Position numbers and translations under genes: made by a program. Source: Limnohabitans sp. 63ED37-2 (lineage in GTDB: Bacteria; Pseudomonadota; Gammaproteobacteria; Burkholderiales; Burkholderiaceae_C). From it: a stretch of 64,000 bases of DNA. How positions within the stretch are numbered: position 1 is the stretch's first letter; the number at the start of each line of letters is the position of its first letter. The stretch is taken from contig NZ_CP011774.1 of NCBI RefSeq assembly GCF_001412535.1, positions 2,227,501 to 2,291,500 of the forward strand, in the 5' to 3' direction. The notes beneath the pieces were generated by a model. It saw only the letters and a list, made by a program, of their open reading frames with translations. It was not told where the DNA came from and did not search any database. Below are positions 10,059 through 19,251 of the stretch, one piece after another.

Positions 10059-11021
10059 ATGTCGTCCAATCTCCACCCCATGCTCAACGTGGCCATCAAG
10101 GCTGCACGCGCCGCTGGCGCCATCATCAACCGCGCTGCGCTCGACGTTGAGGCTGTCCGCATCTCGCAAAAGCAGGTCAACGACTTCGTTACCGAGGTCG
10201 ACCACGCCAGCGAAAAAGTCATCATCGAGACGCTGCTGACCGCCTACCCTGACCACGGCATCCTGGCCGAAGAGTCGGGCCGCGAATTCGGCAACCCGCT
10301 CGCTGACCACATCTGGATCATCGACCCCCTGGACGGCACGACCAACTTCATCCACGGCTTCCCTGTTTATTGCGTGAGCATTGCCCTGCAAGTGCGCGGC
10401 AAGATCGAGCAAGCCGTCATTTACGACCCCACCCGCAACGACCTGTTCACCGCCACCAAAGGCCGTGGCGCCTTCATGAACGACCGCCGCCTGCGCGTGA
10501 CCAAGCGCATTCGCCTGCAGGAATGCATCATTTCCACAGGTTTCCCCTTCCGCAAGGGCGACAACTTCAACCAGTACCTGCGCATGATGGGCGACGTGAT
10601 GCAACGCACCGCGGGCCTGCGCCGACCCGGCTCTGCCGCCCTGGACCTGGCCTACGTGGCCGCAGGCTTCACCGACGGTTTCTTTGAAACCGGTCTGTCG
10701 CCATGGGACGTGGCTGCGGGCTCCCTCTTGGTCACCGAAGCCGGTGGCCTGATCGGCAACTTCACCGGAGAGTCCGACTTTCTGGAACAAAAAGAATGCC
10801 TGGCCGGTGCGCCCCGCATTTATGGCCAGCTGGTCACCATCTTGGGCAAGTACAGCAAATTTGCCAGCGCTGGCGACAAGGCCAACGTGCGCACCGCCGT
10901 GGACGCCCTGAGCCGCGAGCGCACAGGCGACACACACAATCCGGACGCCGAAGGCGCTGACGCGGCCCACAGCGAAAGCACTGAAACGGCCAACGACGAG
11001 CGCAAAGACGCACCGTTTTAA
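10059..11021 (+). CDS. suhB: Inositol monophosphatase family protein SuhB
   Basis: A 320-aa Mg2+-dependent phosphatase. In enterobacteria SuhB also joins the NusA/B/E/G antitermination complex on rRNA operons. Metal-site motifs are intact: EESG at about 77-80, the [14 protein letters not shown] block at about 96-109, and the late [18 protein letters not shown] with the third aspartate. The start [17 protein letters not shown] aligns with the E. coli N-terminus; the frame is open 33 bp further back. About 50 C-terminal residues (from [10 protein letters not shown]) form a charged, disordered extension beyond the usual 265-270 aa. It is divergent from trmJ and followed by a strong bidirectional terminator. 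Confidence 0.93.
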   Translation: MSSNLHPMLNVAIKAARAAGAIINRAALDVEAVRISQKQVNDFVTEVDHASEKVIIETLLTAYPDHGILAEESGREFGNPLADHIWIIDPLDGTTNFIHGFPVYCVSIALQVRGKIEQAVIYDPTRNDLFTATKGRGAFMNDRRLRVTKRIRLQECIISTGFPFRKGDNFNQYLRMMGDVMQRTAGLRRPGSAALDLAYVAAGFTDGFFETGLSPWDVAAGSLLVTEAGGLIGNFTGESDFLEQKECLAGAPRIYGQLVTILGKYSKFASAGDKANVRTAVDALSRERTGDTHNPDAEGADAAHSESTETANDERKDAPF

Positions 11022-11056
11022 GCGCGCGACTGGCGCGACTTACAGCGCTTCAGATC

Positions 11057-11085
11057 AAAAAAAGCACCCCACGGGGTGCTTTTTG
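11057..11085. terminator. Bidirectional rho-independent terminator between suhB and the CNNM/CorC gene
   Basis: An 8-bp stem AGCACCCC (11063-11070) / GGGGTGCT (11073-11080) is preceded by seven A and followed by TTTTTG, so it can end transcription from both convergent genes. Confidence 0.9.
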
Positions 11086-11099
11086 TGCCTGCAGGTCGA

Positions 11100-12425
11100 T
11101 CAGTTGCCAGCCGTTGACTCGTCGCCTGAATCAGCCAAGGCTGGTGGCAAACGCACCGCCAGCACCTTGTCGATGGCGCGGCCATCCATGTCCACAATCT
11201 CCAACTTCCAGCCTTCCCAAACCACCGAGTCGGCCACTTTGGGCAAGGTACCGGTCAGCAGCATGATCATGCCGCTCAGGGTGTGGTAGCGGCCGCGCTC
11301 TTCTTCGGGCACCTCTTCCAGGCCCAGGCGGTCCTTGAGTTCTGGCACCGGAATGTGGCCGTCGAGCAGCCAGCTGCCATCGTCGCGCTGCACCGCCCAG
11401 GAGGTTTCGGGGTCGCGCGGCTGGAATTCACCCGTGATCGCCTCGATCAGGTCCTGCAGCGTGATGATGCCCTGCACCTCGCCGTACTCGTCAATCACAA
11501 AGGCCATGTGCACATCGGACAACCTGAAGTTGTCCAGCAACTCCATGCCGGTGATGGTCTCGGGCACGTACAAAGGCGCTTGGAGCGCTTGCTCACGCAG
11601 AGACTGCGATTTGTCTTTCAAGGCACGCGCCAGCCACTGGCGGGCGTTGATCACGCCAAGGATGTTTTCGATGCCGCCCTGCACCACCGGAAAGCGGGCA
11701 TGGTCCGACTCTTCGATGTGGCGCAGGTTGTCCTCGAAGGAATCGTCCACATCCAAGCACACGATGTCGGCACGCGGCACCATGAGCGAGCCGATCTGGC
11801 GGTCGTCCAGTCGGAACACGTTGCGCACCATGGTGTGCTCGTGCGACTCGATCACGCCCGCCGAGGTGCCCTCGACCAGCATGGCGTGGATCTCTTCTTC
11901 GGTCACGGGCGTGCCCTTGGTCTCTTTCACGCCCATCAGACGCAGCAAAGCACGGGTTGACGCCGACAACAAAATCACAAATGGCTTGGTGGCCAGCGCC
12001 AAAAAGTTGATGGGCCGGGCCACCAGACGGGCAAAGGTCTCGGGGTAAGACTGGCCAATGCGCTTGGGCACCAACTCGCCCACCACAATCGAGAAGTAAG
12101 TGATCGTCAGCACCACAATGCCGGTGGCGGCAAAGCTGGCGTAGGCATCGGGAACGCCCAAAGACACCATCCACATGGCCATGGGCGCGGCCAAAGCGGC
12201 CTCACCCACGATACCGTTCAAAACACCGATGGAGGTGATGCCGATCTGAATGGTGGACAAAAAACGTGTGGGGTCTTCGCCCAATTTGACAGCCGCTGCG
12301 GCGCCGCTGTCGCCCTCATCGATGAGTTTCTGAAGCCGGGCTTTGCGGGCCGTGACCAAGGCAATCTCGGACATGGCAAACACCCCGTTCAGACAGATGA
12401 GGGCAAAAAGTATCGCTATTTCCAT
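11100..12425 (-). CDS. CNNM/CorC (HlyC/CorC) family membrane protein with CBS pair
   Basis: A 441-aa protein of the DUF21-CBS-CorC family, linked to Mg2+/Co2+ homeostasis and sometimes annotated hemolysin. Residues 1-190 form the CNNM transmembrane domain (MEIAILFALICLNGVFAMSE and three further helices). Residues 205-330 form a CBS pair (VPRADIVCLDVDD..., GVINARQWLARAL), and about 345-430 is the CorC/HlyC domain (WLLDGHIPVPELKDRLGLE). ATG at 12425 starts at the first helix; the frame extends upstream 57 bp but with no family sequence. It is divergent from mutS. Confidence 0.92.
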   Translation of the reverse strand: MEIAILFALICLNGVFAMSEIALVTARKARLQKLIDEGDSGAAAAVKLGEDPTRFLSTIQIGITSIGVLNGIVGEAALAAPMAMWMVSLGVPDAYASFAATGIVVLTITYFSIVVGELVPKRIGQSYPETFARLVARPINFLALATKPFVILLSASTRALLRLMGVKETKGTPVTEEEIHAMLVEGTSAGVIESHEHTMVRNVFRLDDRQIGSLMVPRADIVCLDVDDSFEDNLRHIEESDHARFPVVQGGIENILGVINARQWLARALKDKSQSLREQALQAPLYVPETITGMELLDNFRLSDVHMAFVIDEYGEVQGIITLQDLIEAITGEFQPRDPETSWAVQRDDGSWLLDGHIPVPELKDRLGLEEVPEEERGRYHTLSGMIMLLTGTLPKVADSVVWEGWKLEIVDMDGRAIDKVLAVRLPPALADSGDESTAGN

Positions 12426-12568
12426 ACAACGGGCTCGTTTGAGCCCTGAGAGTTGAGCAGCGTACATTGTAAGTAAATGCAATAGAGCCCCCCGCGCCGA
12501 ATAAAATCAGCCCTGACTTGCCGCGGCCTCCTGCCCCGGTGATCCCTGCCGAATCGGCCCAGCCCTTG

Positions 12569-15229
12569 ATGCCAAACGACACCTCTCCTGCCTCCAGCCC
12601 CGCTGACTACGCTGGCCACACGCCCATGATGGCCCAGTACCTGGGCATCAAGGCGGAATTCCCAGACACGCTGGTGTTCTACCGTATGGGCGACTTTTAC
12701 GAGCTGTTCTTTGGTGACGCCGAAAAAGCCGCAGGCCTGCTCGACATCACCTTGACGCGCCGGGGCCAGTCGGCGGGCCAGCCCGTGCTCATGGCGGGCG
12801 TGCCCTTTCATTCGGTCGAGACGTATTTGGCCCGGCTCATCAAGCTGGGCGAGTCGGTGGCCATTTGCGAACAAGTGGGCGATGTGGCCACGGCCAAAGG
12901 GCCCGTCGAGCGCAAAGTGGTGCGCGTGGTCACCCCCGGCACCCTGACCGACACCGAACTGCTGTCCGACAAAAGTGAAGCCATCTTGCTGGCTGTGCAC
13001 CAAGCGGGCAAAAACCGCTGCGGCCTGGCTTGGCTGAGCGTCACCCAAGGCGTGGTGCACCTGGCCGAATGCGGCCAGGATGAACTGGCCGACTGGGTCG
13101 ACCGCATCAGCCCCAGCGAACTGCTGGCCAGCGCGGGCATGACGCCCAACTTTGAGCAAAAACTGCGCGGCCTCAAAACCGCAGGCCGGGGCAACTGGTC
13201 TTTGGCCCTGCGGCCCGACTTCCAGTTTGACGCAGGCTTGGGTCAGCGCAAACTGCTGGAACAACTGCAAGCCGCCACGCTGGCCGCTTGGAGTGCCGAC
13301 ACGCTGAGCGACGCGCACGCCGCTGCCGCAGCCCTGCTGACGTACGCCGAACACACCCAAGGACGCAGCCTGCCCCATGTGCAGCGGGTGCAGGTGCAGC
13401 GCTCGGACGCGCTCATTGACCTGCCTGCCAGCACCCGCCGCAACCTGGAGCTGACGCAAACCCTGCGCGGCGAAAGCTCTGCCGATTCCCCCACTTTGTT
13501 TGCCCTGCTCGACACCTGCATGACCGGCATGGGCAGCCGCCTGCTCAAAAGCTGGCTGCTCAGCCCACCGCGAGATCGGCAAGTGGCGCAGCAACGCCTG
13601 CAAGCCCAAGCCTTGTTGCGCGGTGACAGTGGATCGGGTGCCTGGAGCAGCCTGCGAGAACAGCTCAAAGGCGCGAGCGATGTGGAGCGCATCACCGCCC
13701 GCACCGCGCTGCGCCAGGTGCGCCCGCGCGAGTTGGTGGCGCTGCGCCATGCGCTGGCGCGTGCCGCTTCGCTGTCCACACAACTGAAAGCCTTGAACCC
13801 TGAGCCTGGCACCTTGCTGGGTGGCATGGTCCGCTGGCTCACACCGCCCACGCATTGCGCCGAGTTGCTGCAAATGGCCCTGCTCGAAGAGCCCGCCGCG
13901 CTGGTGCGCGACGGCGGCGTGATCGCCGACGGCTTGGACGCCAAGCTGGACGAGCTGCGCAACATCCAGACCCACTGCGACGACTTTTTGCTCGACCTGG
14001 AAACCCGCGAAAAAGAGCGCACCGGCATTGCCAACCTGCGCGTGCAGTTCAACAAAGTGCACGGCTTTTACATCGAGGTCACACAAGGGCAACTGGACAA
14101 AGTCCCCGACGACTACCGCCGCCGCCAGACCCTGAAAAACGCCGAGCGCTTCATCACGCCCGAGCTCAAAACCTTTGAAGACAAAGCCCTGTCGGCGCAA
14201 GAGCGCGCCTTGGCCCGCGAGAAGTGGCTCTACGAAGGCCTGCTCGACCAGCTGCAGCCCTTTGTGCCCGCCCTCACCGAACTGGCGCAGGCCATGGCCA
14301 GCCTGGACGTGCTGTGCGCCCTGACCGAGCGATCGCTCACCCTCAACTGGTGCGCCCCCGAATTCACCAAAGAGCCCTGCATCGAAATTCGGCAAGGCCG
14401 CCACCCGGTGGTCGAGGCGCGGCTGGCCCAGATGTCGGGCGCGAGCTTCATCGCCAACGACACGGTGCTGGGCCCCAAGCAACGCCTGCAGATCATCACC
14501 GGCCCGAACATGGGCGGTAAATCGACCTACATGCGCCAGGTCGCGCTGATCGTGCTGCTGGCCAGCATCGGCAGCCATGTGCCCGCCAGCCGCTGCCGCA
14601 TGGGGCCGATCGACGCGATCCACACCCGCATCGGTGCGGCCGACGATTTGGCCAATGCCCAGTCCACCTTCATGCTGGAGATGACCGAGGCCGCGCAAAT
14701 TTTGCACAGCGCCACGCCGCACAGCCTGGTGCTGATGGACGAGATCGGGCGCGGCACCTCGACTTTTGACGGCCTGGCTCTCGCCAGCGGCATCGCCACG
14801 CACCTGCACAACAAAACACAAGCCTTTGCGCTGTTTGCCACGCACTACTTTGAGCTGACCGAGTTCCCGGCCTCGCACACGGCGGCGGTGAACATGCATG
14901 TGAGCGCGGCCGAATCGGGCGCCTCGATTGTGTTTTTGCACGAGCTGCAGCCCGGCCCTGCCAGCAAGAGCTACGGCGTGCAAGTGGCGCGGCTGGCCGG
15001 TATGCCTGCGGCCGTGCTCAACCACGCCCGCCACGCACTCAGCGCACTCGAAGCTGGCGCAACAGAAAGCCGCCAGCAGGTGGACCTTTTTGCTGCCCCG
15101 CCCGAATCCGAAGCCACAGGCCCGAGCCCCATCGAAGTGGCGCTGGCCCAAATCAACCCCGACGCTTTGAGCCCCCGCGAAGCGCTCGACGCCCTCTATG
15201 CCCTGCAGCGCCTGCTGCCCAAAAATTAA
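12569..15229 (+). CDS. mutS: DNA mismatch repair protein MutS
   Basis: An 886-aa mismatch sensor. The F43-Y44-E45 wedge in [16 protein letters not shown] is the mismatch-reading Phe-x-Glu motif. The Walker [10 protein letters not shown] is at 645-653, followed by Walker [13 protein letters not shown] and the signature STFDGLALA. The C-terminus ends in [11 protein letters not shown], like the tetramerisation tail. The start at 12569 ([10 protein letters not shown]) is preferred; the frame is open to a TTG at 12518. Only 11 bp separate its stop from the Anbu gene, whose own RBS-like AAAGAG lies in that gap, so mutS, Anbu and the hydrolase may be one transcript. Confidence 0.97.
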   Translation: MPNDTSPASSPADYAGHTPMMAQYLGIKAEFPDTLVFYRMGDFYELFFGDAEKAAGLLDITLTRRGQSAGQPVLMAGVPFHSVETYLARLIKLGESVAICEQVGDVATAKGPVERKVVRVVTPGTLTDTELLSDKSEAILLAVHQAGKNRCGLAWLSVTQGVVHLAECGQDELADWVDRISPSELLASAGMTPNFEQKLRGLKTAGRGNWSLALRPDFQFDAGLGQRKLLEQLQAATLAAWSADTLSDAHAAAAALLTYAEHTQGRSLPHVQRVQVQRSDALIDLPASTRRNLELTQTLRGESSADSPTLFALLDTCMTGMGSRLLKSWLLSPPRDRQVAQQRLQAQALLRGDSGSGAWSSLREQLKGASDVERITARTALRQVRPRELVALRHALARAASLSTQLKALNPEPGTLLGGMVRWLTPPTHCAELLQMALLEEPAALVRDGGVIADGLDAKLDELRNIQTHCDDFLLDLETREKERTGIANLRVQFNKVHGFYIEVTQGQLDKVPDDYRRRQTLKNAERFITPELKTFEDKALSAQERALAREKWLYEGLLDQLQPFVPALTELAQAMASLDVLCALTERSLTLNWCAPEFTKEPCIEIRQGRHPVVEARLAQMSGASFIANDTVLGPKQRLQIITGPNMGGKSTYMRQVALIVLLASIGSHVPASRCRMGPIDAIHTRIGAADDLANAQSTFMLEMTEAAQILHSATPHSLVLMDEIGRGTSTFDGLALASGIATHLHNKTQAFALFATHYFELTEFPASHTAAVNMHVSAAESGASIVFLHELQPGPASKSYGVQVARLAGMPAAVLNHARHALSALEAGATESRQQVDLFAAPPESEATGPSPIEVALAQINPDALSPREALDALYALQRLLPKN

Positions 15230-15240
15230 AGAGCCCATTC

Positions 15241-16068
15241 ATGACTTATTGCGTTGCCGTCAAAACCCGCGCCGGACTGGTGTTCTTGTCCGACTCCCGC
15301 ACCAACGCGGGCCTGGACCAGATCAGCACCTTCCGCAAAATGATCGTCTACGAGAAAGCGGGCGACCGCTTCATGACCCTGCTCTCAGCAGGCAACCTGA
15401 GCATCTCGCAATCGGTGCGCGAAGTGCTGCAAATCGAAAAACTGGTCGAGCCCGGGCAAGACGAACCGCTGACCATCTGGAATGCCAAAAGCATGTTCGA
15501 CGCCACCCGCGTGCTGGGCGCGGCCGTGCGCCGCGTGTACGAGCGCGACGCCGCTGCGCTGCGGGCTTCGGGTGTGGAGTTCAATGTGTCCATGATCTTC
15601 GGCGGCCAAATCGGCAACGAAGGCATGCGCCTGTTCCAGGTCTATTCGCCCGGCAATTTCATCGAAGCGACCGATGAGACGCCCTACTTCCAGATTGGCG
15701 AATCCAAATACGGCAAGCCCGTGCTCGACCGCGTCATCACCCCCAATACGCCCTTGGACGAAGCCGCCAAATGCGCCTTGGTGTCGATGGACTCGACCCT
15801 CAAGTCCAACCTGTCGGTGGGACTGCCGCTGGACATGGTGGTCTACCAAGCGGGCAGCTTGCAGACCGACCGCATCATGTGCATTGACGAGCACAACCCC
15901 TACTTCAAAATGCTGCGCAGCAGCTGGGGCGACAAACTGCGCCAGATGTTCGACAGCATCGAAGACCCGATGTGGAACGGCGGCGCGACCGACATCCCGC
16001 TCATGGTGTCCGCCCAGCGCAATGCCTTGCTCAAGAAAATCACCACACCCGAAGAAAAGCTGATCTGA
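15241..16068 (+). CDS. Anbu, ancestral-beta-subunit proteasome-like peptidase
   Basis: A 275-aa N-terminal-nucleophile hydrolase of the proteasome/HslV superfamily. It begins MTYCVAVK, so removal of Met exposes Thr as nucleophile. D18 (in SDSRTNAG) and K33 (in STFRKM) match the proteasomal Asp17/Lys33 charge relay. GNLSISQSVREVL, the FGGQIG strand and the SNLSVGLPLDMVVY C-terminal region are recognisable from Anbu proteins of Pseudomonas and Hyphomicrobium. Anbu forms open helical assemblies and its physiological substrate is not known. Its usual operon partners (alpha-E protein, circularly permuted ATP-grasp, transglutaminase-like protease) are absent. It lies between mutS and an alpha/beta hydrolase that overlaps its stop by 1 bp. 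Confidence 0.92.
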   Translation: MTYCVAVKTRAGLVFLSDSRTNAGLDQISTFRKMIVYEKAGDRFMTLLSAGNLSISQSVREVLQIEKLVEPGQDEPLTIWNAKSMFDATRVLGAAVRRVYERDAAALRASGVEFNVSMIFGGQIGNEGMRLFQVYSPGNFIEATDETPYFQIGESKYGKPVLDRVITPNTPLDEAAKCALVSMDSTLKSNLSVGLPLDMVVYQAGSLQTDRIMCIDEHNPYFKMLRSSWGDKLRQMFDSIEDPMWNGGATDIPLMVSAQRNALLKKITTPEEKLI

Positions 16069-16871
16069 TGGTCGCCCGCATCATCTTCTCGCACGGCAAC
16101 AGCTTTCCGGCCAGCACCTACAAGGTGATGTTCGACAACCTGCGCCAGCGCGGCTTTGAGGTCGACGCGGTGGAAAAATTTGGCCACGACCCGCAATACC
16201 CCGTCACCAACAACTGGCCCCACCTGGTGCAGCAACTGGCCGACTTTGCCCGTGACAAACAAGGCGAAGGCGAACCCGCCTTTTTGGTGGGCCACTCGCT
16301 GGGCGGCATCTTGAGCCTCATGTGCGCCGCTCGCCACCCCGAGCTGGCGCGTGGCGTTGTTCTGATCGACTCGCCCGTGCTGGGCGGCTGGCGGGCCACC
16401 ACCTTGGGCCTGGCCAAACGCACGCCCTTGATCGGGGCTCTCTCGCCCGGGCGCATCAGCCAAAAACGCCGCCACCACTGGCCCGACGCCCAGGCGGCTA
16501 AGGAGAGTTTTGCGCACAAAAAATCCTTTGCCCGCTGGGACCCGCAAGTGCTGCAGGACTACATTGACCACGGCACCCACAACGAAGGCGGCCAGCGCGT
16601 GCTCAGCTTTGACCGCGACATCGAAACCGCCATCTACAACAGCCTGCCGCACAAACTCGACAGCCTGCTCAAGCGCAAACCCCTCAAATGCCCCGCCGCT
16701 TTCATTGGCGGCACGCACTCGGCCGAAATGCGCCAGGCGGGCACCGACCTGACGCACCAGGTGGTGAAGGGCCGCATCATGATGCTCGACGGCTCCCACC
16801 TCTTCCCCATGGAAAAGCCCATCGCCACCGCGGCAGCGATCGAAGCCACTTTGCGCAATCTGGGTGTTTGA
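16068..16871 (+). CDS. Alpha/beta hydrolase
   Basis: A 267-aa serine hydrolase. FSHGNSFPAS at residues 7-16 holds the oxyanion HG motif, GHSLGG at 76-81 is the nucleophile elbow with Ser78, and MLDGSHLFPMEKP near the C-terminus supplies the catalytic His. The start overlaps the Anbu stop (TGATG), implying coupled translation. Esterase or lipase-type activity is expected; no substrate can be inferred. The coupling to Anbu is the main contextual clue. Confidence 0.88.
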   Translation: MVARIIFSHGNSFPASTYKVMFDNLRQRGFEVDAVEKFGHDPQYPVTNNWPHLVQQLADFARDKQGEGEPAFLVGHSLGGILSLMCAARHPELARGVVLIDSPVLGGWRATTLGLAKRTPLIGALSPGRISQKRRHHWPDAQAAKESFAHKKSFARWDPQVLQDYIDHGTHNEGGQRVLSFDRDIETAIYNSLPHKLDSLLKRKPLKCPAAFIGGTHSAEMRQAGTDLTHQVVKGRIMMLDGSHLFPMEKPIATAAAIEATLRNLGV

Positions 16872-16982
16872 AACTGGTGGTGCGCATTGGCGCCATTGGG
16901 CCTGCATTCCCACTGCACAGGTGACAGGGCCCCGTCAGCGCCTTGCCCATAATGCGGGGGAATCGAATTTCAAGGTCTTCGC

Positions 16983-17849
16983 ATGTCCTCTACCCAACCC
17001 CTTCGCGGCATTCGCGTCGTCAGCCTGGCCCTGAACCTGCCTGGTCCTGCCGCCCTGATGCGCTTGGCCCAAATGGGCGCCAGCTGCACCAAGATCAACC
17101 CGCCTGCTGGCGACCCCATGCAGCACTACACCCCCGATGGTTACGCGCTGATGCACAAGGGGGTGAAGCACCACACCCTGGACCTTAAAACCGAGGCCGG
17201 ACAAGCCGCCTTGCACAAACTGCTGCCCAAGACCGATGTGCTGCTCACCTCATTCCGCCCCTCGGCCCTGACCAAGTTGGGCCTGGGCTGGAAAACCTTG
17301 CGCAAGCAATACCCCGCGCTCAGCCTGATCGAAGTGGTGGGCGCCCCCGGGCCGCTGGCCGAAATTCCTGGCCACGATTTGACCTACCAAGCCGAAGTGG
17401 GCCTGGTGAACGGCATGGACCTGCCCCCCAGTTTGTTTGCCGACATGGGCGGTGCGCTCATGGCCAGCGAGGCCACGCTCAAAGCCGTCATCACGCTCAA
17501 GACCTCGGGCAAAGGCTCGCGCCACGAGGTGGCCTTGTCTGAGGCCGCCGCCTGGCTGGCCCTTCCCCGCCAGCTGCGCATGACCACACCCGACGGTGCC
17601 GTGGGCGGTGCGCACGCGGGCTACCGCATCTACCCCTGCAAAAACGGCCGTGTGGCCGTCGCGGCGCTGGAGCCGCACTTTGCCCAGCGCCTGTGCGAGG
17701 CCGCAGGCCTGCCACAGGCGCACCCGGTCAAAGACCTGTTCAAGCCCGCCACACGACAAGCCATCGAGGCCTTCTTGGCCAGCCAGACCCGCGCCCAGCT
17801 CGACAAACTGGCCACGGCCAAAGACATTCCATTGATGACGCTCAAATAA
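16983..17849 (+). CDS. CaiB/BaiF family III CoA-transferase / alpha-methylacyl-CoA racemase-like, short form
   Basis: A 288-aa protein, shorter than the usual 350-420 of family III. The N-terminus (LRGIRVVSLALNLPGPAALMRLAQMGA) is the CoA-binding Rossmann start. GHDLTYQAEVGL carries His131-Asp132, the acid/base pair position known from alpha-methylacyl-CoA racemase. FADMGGALMASEATLKAVI is the conserved post-catalytic helix. The protein ends soon after the small domain, so part of the typical C-terminal region is missing, but the frame is intact. A role in moving CoA between acids or epimerising branched acyl-CoA fits the nearby enoyl-CoA hydratase. Confidence 0.85.
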   Translation: MSSTQPLRGIRVVSLALNLPGPAALMRLAQMGASCTKINPPAGDPMQHYTPDGYALMHKGVKHHTLDLKTEAGQAALHKLLPKTDVLLTSFRPSALTKLGLGWKTLRKQYPALSLIEVVGAPGPLAEIPGHDLTYQAEVGLVNGMDLPPSLFADMGGALMASEATLKAVITLKTSGKGSRHEVALSEAAAWLALPRQLRMTTPDGAVGGAHAGYRIYPCKNGRVAVAALEPHFAQRLCEAAGLPQAHPVKDLFKPATRQAIEAFLASQTRAQLDKLATAKDIPLMTLK

Positions 17850-17883
17850 GCCGCTGCCCGCCGCGGCGCATTCATTGGCACAT

Positions 17884-18696
17884 TCATCGGCCCGTGAATT
17901 GCGGGGCGCGTTTTTCCATGAAATGCGCCACGCCTTCGCGAAAGTCTTCGCTCTCAAAACTGCGGGCCATCTCGGCATTGGCTTGGCGCGTGTTTTCTGC
18001 CAGCGTCTGAAAGGGTGCGTCGTACTGCTGGCGCTTGATCACCGCCATCGAGCGTGGCGAGACGTTGTCCACCAAATCGCGCACATAGGCATAGGTCGCT
18101 TCGGCCAAAGCCTGTGGCGCAAACACCTTGTTGACCAAGCCCATGGCCTGCGCCTCGGGGGCCAACACCTTGCGGGCCGACAGCAACAAATCCATGGCGT
18201 TGGCGTGTCCCACAATACGCGGGAGCATCCAGCTCAGGCCGTGTTCGGCAATCAGGCCGCGCCTGGAAAACGCGGTGGTGAACACTGCGTTGTCGGCCGC
18301 AAACCGGATGTCGCAATACAAGGCATGCACCAAGCCAATGCCTGCGGTTGCGCCGTTGAGCATGCCAATCACTGGCTTGGGGATCGCCGGATAAAAGCCA
18401 TAACGCGTTTGGTAATCCAGCCTCTGGTTCACATCAAAGGGTTTTGTCCAAGTGGTGGCTGTGATGTCGCTCGGGTCCAAGCCCTTGAGCAAATCCATGT
18501 CGGCCCCGGCGCAAAATCCCCGTCCTGCGCCCGTGAGCACAATGGCCCGCACACCGTCATCAGCGGCGGCAGCGTCCATGGCTTCGCGCACCTCGCGCTC
18601 CATGACGGCGGTCCAGGCGTTGAGCTTGTCCGGGCGATTCAGGGTGATGGTCGCGATGCGGTGTTCCACGCTGTACAAGATGTCTTGGTAATTCAT
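17884..18696 (-). CDS. Enoyl-CoA hydratase/isomerase family protein
   Basis: A 270-aa crotonase-fold enzyme of beta-oxidation or a related acyl-CoA pathway. ITLNRPDKLNAW starts the fold, AIVLTGAGRGFCAGADMDLL forms the first oxyanion hole, and the segment beginning KPVIGMLNGATAGIGLVHA is the second. Glu at HGLSWMLPRIVG sits near the catalytic region. ATG at 18696 (MNYQDILYSVEHRIATI) is chosen; an upstream GTG at 18747 would overlap the SnoaL-like gene by 20 bp. It forms a same-strand pair with that gene and is convergent with the CoA-transferase. Confidence 0.9.
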   Translation of the reverse strand: MNYQDILYSVEHRIATITLNRPDKLNAWTAVMEREVREAMDAAAADDGVRAIVLTGAGRGFCAGADMDLLKGLDPSDITATTWTKPFDVNQRLDYQTRYGFYPAIPKPVIGMLNGATAGIGLVHALYCDIRFAADNAVFTTAFSRRGLIAEHGLSWMLPRIVGHANAMDLLLSARKVLAPEAQAMGLVNKVFAPQALAEATYAYVRDLVDNVSPRSMAVIKRQQYDAPFQTLAENTRQANAEMARSFESEDFREGVAHFMEKRAPQFTGR

Positions 18697-18727
18697 GGCC
18701 AGGTCTTTCAAAGAAGCATTGAACAAA

Positions 18728-19225
18728 TCAAACGGTGCGCTTGCCACGGGCCAAAAACGCTTGCGTCGCGGGCTGGTCGATCAATTGCTGGCTCCAGCGC
18801 TTGAGCACCTTCTCGAGGCGCGGCGCGGCCACCCCCAGCTGCACCATGGCCACACCACCATTGACCGATTCGCTGTAATCGCAAATCAGCCCATCCTGCA
18901 GCTCAAAGCGGCTGATGCCATCGATCACCACCTGCCGCCCCGCAAACTCGGGCACCTTCGAGGTGAAGCTCGATAAAGACCGCGCGTAGGCCACCCGCCC
19001 ATTGCACACCGGGTCGAACATCTCCCAGCGGTAATCGGGCCCCGCATCGCGGTGGAACAGATCGTTCATCATGTGGGCAATGTCGGCGCGGCCCGTGTGG
19101 TCGCCGTAAATGTAGTCGTGGTAAACGCCATCGGGCGTGAAGCACTGCGCAAAAGCCTCACCATCACCCGCCTCTGCTGCAGCAGAAAAGCGCTGGAGCA
19201 ATTGTTCAAATTCGGCTTGTTGCAT
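18728..19225 (-). CDS. SnoaL/NTF2-like nuclear transport factor 2 family protein
   Basis: A 165-aa protein with a cone-shaped NTF2-like fold: an N-terminal helix pair (EFEQLLQRFSAAAEAGDGEAFAQ, split motif), FTPDGVYHDYIYGDHTGRADIAHMM as the pocket edge, and C-terminal strands (DGLICDYSESVNGGVAMVQLG). Such proteins act as isomerases, hydratases or ligand carriers, often beside acyl-CoA genes. No catalytic set is diagnostic. It is 31 bp upstream of the enoyl-CoA hydratase on the same strand and probably cotranscribed. Confidence 0.8.
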   Translation of the reverse strand: MQQAEFEQLLQRFSAAAEAGDGEAFAQCFTPDGVYHDYIYGDHTGRADIAHMMNDLFHRDAGPDYRWEMFDPVCNGRVAYARSLSSFTSKVPEFAGRQVVIDGISRFELQDGLICDYSESVNGGVAMVQLGVAAPRLEKVLKRWSQQLIDQPATQAFLARGKRTV

Positions 19226-19251
19226 GCGCAGGTCTCCTGGTGGGTGTCACA

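Noticed and set aside
12416..15238. 940-codon minus-strand frame opposite mutS
   Set aside because: Antisense of a well-conserved MutS; composition is His/Gln/Gly/Ala-rich and without domains.
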